Part shown: positions 60,716 to 64,000 of the stretch, one piece after another
Position numbering within the stretch: position 1 is the first letter of the stretch
Layout: each line of letters starts with the position of its first letter
Source of the DNA: an uncultured Rhodospirillales bacterium
GTDB lineage: Bacteria > Pseudomonadota > Alphaproteobacteria > ATCC43930 > CGMCC-115725
Assembly (NCBI GenBank): GCA_903828515.1
Contig: CAIKMD010000007.1
Span: 682,001 to 746,000, forward strand
Length of the DNA: 64,000 nt
Direction: 5' to 3'
Notes under the pieces: model-generated
What the model saw: only the letters and a program-made list of their open reading frames with translations
Told to the model about the DNA's origin: nothing
Database searches by the model: none
Position numbers and translations under genes: made by a program

Positions 60716-61198
60716 TCAAGCGAGCGATTTCACCACGACGCAGTCGGTGATGATGTCGTGAAGCGCCTGTTTGCGCGTGGTGAAGGCGGCCATCGCAAAG
60801 CCGATGAAGAAGATCAGGCATGAAATGATTTTCGCCCAGTTGCGGGCCGAGGCGCGCCAGAACGTCAGCCGTGTCCCCGATAGATCCATGACCCGGACCG
60901 ACATTGCCATCTTGCCGATCGTGGCCTGGCGCGACGACGATTCGAAAATCGCGTAATAGAGCCACCAGATCACCATCCCGACGGCGTTGCCCTGCAATGT
61001 TTTATGGTAGGTCGCCCACGCCGCGCCGCCCGACCGGATGACTGTCCATCCCGTCTCGTAGACCGGCACGCCGAGATAGCTCACGAGTCCCATGAGGGCC
61101 GAGAAGATGATCGCGTCGATCACCAGCGCGGCGGCGCGGCGCCAGAAGCCGGCGTAAGTGTTTCTCGCCACCGCGCCCGATTCCATCACCCCGACCAT
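60716..61198 (-). CDS. RDD family membrane protein
   Basis: 160 residues, three or four membrane helices. The RDD hallmarks are GFWRRAAALVIDAIIFS (Arg, Asp) and RQATIGKMAMSVRVMD. Start ATG 61198; ATG 61186 is in frame. Function of RDD proteins is mostly unknown. Convergent with the autotransporter, six bases apart. 61199-61410, between it and the giant gene, shows no further gene. Confidence 0.88.
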   Translation of the reverse strand: MVGVMESGAVARNTYAGFWRRAAALVIDAIIFSALMGLVSYLGVPVYETGWTVIRSGGAAWATYHKTLQGNAVGMVIWWLYYAIFESSSRQATIGKMAMSVRVMDLSGTRLTFWRASARNWAKIISCLIFFIGFAMAAFTTRKQALHDIITDCVVVKSLA

Positions 61199-61410
61199 TT
61201 CCTATCCGCTTCTCGGAAATACCGATGACCGACGGTACGCCACCGTGCCGAACGCGATTGTACAGGGTGTTTTTCCTGGCGGTGAGCCCGATAAAAATTG
61301 CCATCGCCGCACCGCGGAAAAGAATCAGCGTCGTGGTGAAGATGGCGGTGGAGTTCACCCGCTAATTGCGGTTAATTCATTGGTGCGCATCGCGCATTTC
61401 GGGGGAAAGC

Positions 61411-64000
61411 ATGTTTTCGCGGGAGCGGCGTGGCCGCTGGCGAGACAGTCTGTTGGGACCAAAGAGGCCTGTTTCCGGTAAGCGGAAACGCGCCAGCACC
61501 CCGGCGCCGCTGGTCATCGAGGCGATCGAGCCGCGGCTCCTGATGAGCGCGTCGCTCAACCCCGTTCAGGCGCATAACCTCGCCCAGGCGCTGCACGACA
61601 ATCTGGCGCATTTCGACGCGGCGCTTTTGCACGCGCAGAATTCCGGTGTCCTGGCAAATCCGCTGCCGCTGATCGCGGGATCGCGGGATCGCAGGGAGCG
61701 GCGGGGCAATCGCTCGGCGCCGCCGCCAATTTCGCGTCACTCTTCGACAGCAATGTTGTCCATACGCTGCAAAGCTTCACCGATTCGATAAATCCGGTCA
61801 CGGCGCCACACGATACGGGCGAATTCGTCAGTCAATTACAGACGGCGCTCGCCAACGTCGGCGTCACCGCGACCGTGAACGACACCAATACCGACCTGAC
61901 CCATATCGACCTGTCGCTGACGTTCAGCATCGCGAATAACGGAACGAGCGATCTGACGCTCGGCAATCACGTCAACATCACCGGGATCACCGTCCCGAAC
62001 ACCGTCCAGGCAACGGTCGATGTGACAACGGCTTTCACCCTCGACGTGACGATCGACACAACCTCGACTATCCTTTCGACATCGTCGGTGCTTTCCGCCG
62101 GCGACACCACGCTGCAGGATCATTTCACCTTCAAGACCGACAGCGTCGATGTCACCGCAACCGTGTCGGCGACGATCCCGCTTCATCAGGAATTCGATCT
62201 GGGCCTGCTCACGCTCGAGACGACGTCGGCGGCGCCGCTTTCCTATACCGGCGCCGTCAATCTCGAATTCGATAACGTGGCGGCCAGTGGTATTGCGACC
62301 GCCGCGCCGACGGTGACGGTTCCGGGCGGCGGCGATCCCGTCGTCAGCCTCCATCTCGGCCTCGACCTGGCGGCCGCGGATATGGGCGTGCCGGGGCTCA
62401 CCAGCGGTTTCGTCGGGGCGCTGGATGTCAGCGGCACGGTTCTCGACGGCAACTGGTCGACTCAGGTTTCGCGCACGTCGGGGCTCAGTCTCGATGCCCT
62501 GCAGAACTTCGCGACCTTCGACCCCGGCAAGGTGGTCGCCGCCTTCCAGAGCCTCGACAGCTACATCAATCATTTGGCGAGCGCGCAACTGACCAACGTG
62601 ACGATCCCGTTCACCAACACGACGATCGGCGACGTCATCAATTTCGCGCAGAATTTCCAGACCGACGTCGTCGACAAGCTGGAATCGTCCGGCCAGCTTC
62701 TCGGCTTTCCGCATGGGATTACGACGACCGCGCCGGACGGCAGCCACGGCGTCAGCATCGTGGTGACGCCACAGGATCTGACGAACGATCCGTTGCCGGC
62801 CAATTTCTCGCTCAACGTCGCGGGCACCGGCATCGACGGCGGCAATCTCCTGACCTCGGCGGCGGTCATCTCGCTGACCAATCAGTATAACGGACATAAC
62901 ATCGCCAGCGTCGCCGACCTCGTCGGCGAGATCAATCAGGTGCTGGCCGCTGCCGGCGGCACGACGGCGCTCGGCCAACTGCATTCGATTCTGACGGTCA
63001 AGACGGTCTACAGCGCCGACGAAGCGCTGACCGTCTCGGGGCAGTCGGTCACCGTCGCGTTTGCCTCAGGCGCGACCACCGCGAATAACGGCGATCACGT
63101 CCAACTGACGCTCACCAACCCGGCGATCAACGGCGGTAGCGTGACGGTCACGTATGTGACCAAGGATACCGACGATGCGACGGCCGTCGCCGCCGGACTC
63201 GCTTCGGCGATCAACGGCAACACCGCGCTTCAGGCAGCGGGCATTAGCGCGACGAACGCAAACGGCACGCTGGCCGTCGTTCCGAATAACGGCGCGACGA
63301 CGCTGACCGTTCCGACCTCGACCGGCCCCGACAATTCGGTCGAGTTCGACATCGCCCAGACCGGCAATGGCGCGGCGCCCGCGAATCTTGCCCTCGCGGC
63401 GCCGGCGGCTTCGTTCGGCAGCCTCGCCGAGTTCGCCGAAAATCTCGGTGCCGCCTTGGGGTATGCCGATGCGACGACGGCGGTCGCCAACGCGATTGCC
63501 GATCTCGGCCTGCAATACGACCCGACGCTGAACGCGATCGAATTCAATCTGAACTACGGCGCCAGCCTGTCGCTCGGCAACGATCCGACCGAGACGCTGA
63601 CCGCCGCCAACGACACGGTGATCATCGGCGGCAAGGTTGCAACCGGCGATCAACTCTCGATGGCTGTCGGCTATGGCAGCGGTTCGTCCGAAACGGTCAG
63701 CTATACGACCATCGCGGGCGACACGACGTCGACGGTGACGACGGCGCTGGCGCATGCGATCAATACCGATGCGACGTTGCAGGGGCAGGGGATCACGGCG
63801 ACCGGCGTCGGCAGCACGCTGCAGGTTTCGAATACCGGACACACAGCGACGCTGGCCGGCACGGTGGGGACCGGCAAGGAGACCCTCGATACGACCGTAA
63901 CGATCGGCGGCACCGCGACGGCCGGCGACATCGTCGATATCGTGGTGCAGAACTCGGTGTTGCCCGGCGGCTCGGTGACCGTCACCTATACGACGCGCGC
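61411..64000 (+). pseudogene. Giant LEPR-XLL surface protein, 5' part, frameshifted, runs off the window
   Basis: Start ATG 61411 after GGGGGAAAG. The first ~88 codons give a basic N-terminus and IEAIEPRLLMSA (residues 37-47), the LEPR-XLL tag found near the start of huge exported proteins. The frame then breaks at the 8-bp repeat 61671-61694. The next frame is open from there to base 64000 with no stop and encodes a secreted-type Thr/Asp/Asn/Gly-rich chain with repeated beta modules. Removing one 8-bp unit rejoins both parts, reading LIAGSQGAAGQS. Either a phase-off gene, a true pseudogene or an assembly error. Confidence 0.8.
61671..61694 (+). repeat. 8-bp tandem repeat at the frameshift
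   Basis: GATCGCGG, GATCGCGG, GATCGCAG: three units, the last with one change. Eight is not a multiple of three, so gain or loss of one unit shifts the frame; with two units the giant gene is in frame. Confidence 0.9.

Noticed and set aside
61671-61694. CRISPR-like or iteron meaning for the 8-bp repeat
   Set aside because: Units are contiguous, only three, and inside a coding region; there are no spacers. No CRISPR array was found anywhere in the window.
61836-62984. 382-codon minus-strand open frame opposite the giant surface protein
   Set aside because: Arg/Asp-rich product typical of an antisense shadow. The plus strand has a longer uninterrupted frame with secreted-protein composition.

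Overview
The window is GC-rich DNA (about two thirds G+C by eye) with dense genes, many ATGA/GTGA stop-start overlaps and frequent GTG/TTG starts. Gene order (yebC-ruvCAB-ybgC-tolQRAB-pal-cpoB-tilS-ftsH-glmM; serC-serA-hisZ-purA; cysE-iscR-cysteine desulfurases-iscA-fdx-mnmA) points to an alphaproteobacterium, most likely Rhodospirillales-like. I cannot name a genus from sequence alone.

Layout. 1-15296 is core genome: the end of a YmdB-type phosphoesterase, a LysE exporter, a YebC regulator, Holliday-junction processing (RuvCAB), the Tol-Pal envelope machine, TilS, FtsH, GlmM and ThiD. 15361-16790 holds a luciferase-like monooxygenase and a small secreted protein. 17000-20960 is a soluble two-component cluster: a receiver, a double-PAS kinase with an almost exact internal duplication, a receiver, and a receiver-PAS-HisKA_2 kinase. 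21060-23045 has two small lipoproteins and a flavin monooxygenase. 23210-28553 is serine biosynthesis (with a structured leader before serC), hisZ and purA. 28555-29892 carries a GST and a hydrolase on the minus strand. 30057-35878 is an Fe-S assembly operon without iscU or hscB, in which a 134-residue HscA-like remnant sits where hscBA is expected. A substrate-binding protein and tRNA-Met(CAT) follow.

37175-40932 is the most unusual part. An AT-rich block lies between two ~175-bp direct copies of the start of a wbuC-like gene. Its one large gene encodes a 1035-residue protein that reads as HEPN (RNxxxH) - NB-ARC/STAND NTPase - TPR - three cold-shock-like domains, a layout that suggests an RNA-linked anti-phage or abortive-infection protein.

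41375-47075 holds a small eRF1-like protein, a Rieske oxygenase with a hydrolase, an orphan substrate-binding protein and a DbpA-type helicase. 47212-53972 looks like an organosulfur unit: two matched inverted repeats and a near-consensus sigma-54 promoter, then an AprAB-like flavoprotein/ferredoxin pair, an SsuACB-type ABC transporter and a convergent sigma-54 activator without a sensor domain. 54140-61198 holds a DUF72 protein, a hydrolase, an ABC-F ATPase, a DUF1488-like protein, an autotransporter and an RDD membrane protein. From 61411 to the end is the start of a giant LEPR-XLL surface protein. Its reading frame is broken by one extra copy of an 8-bp tandem repeat and is then open to the window edge.
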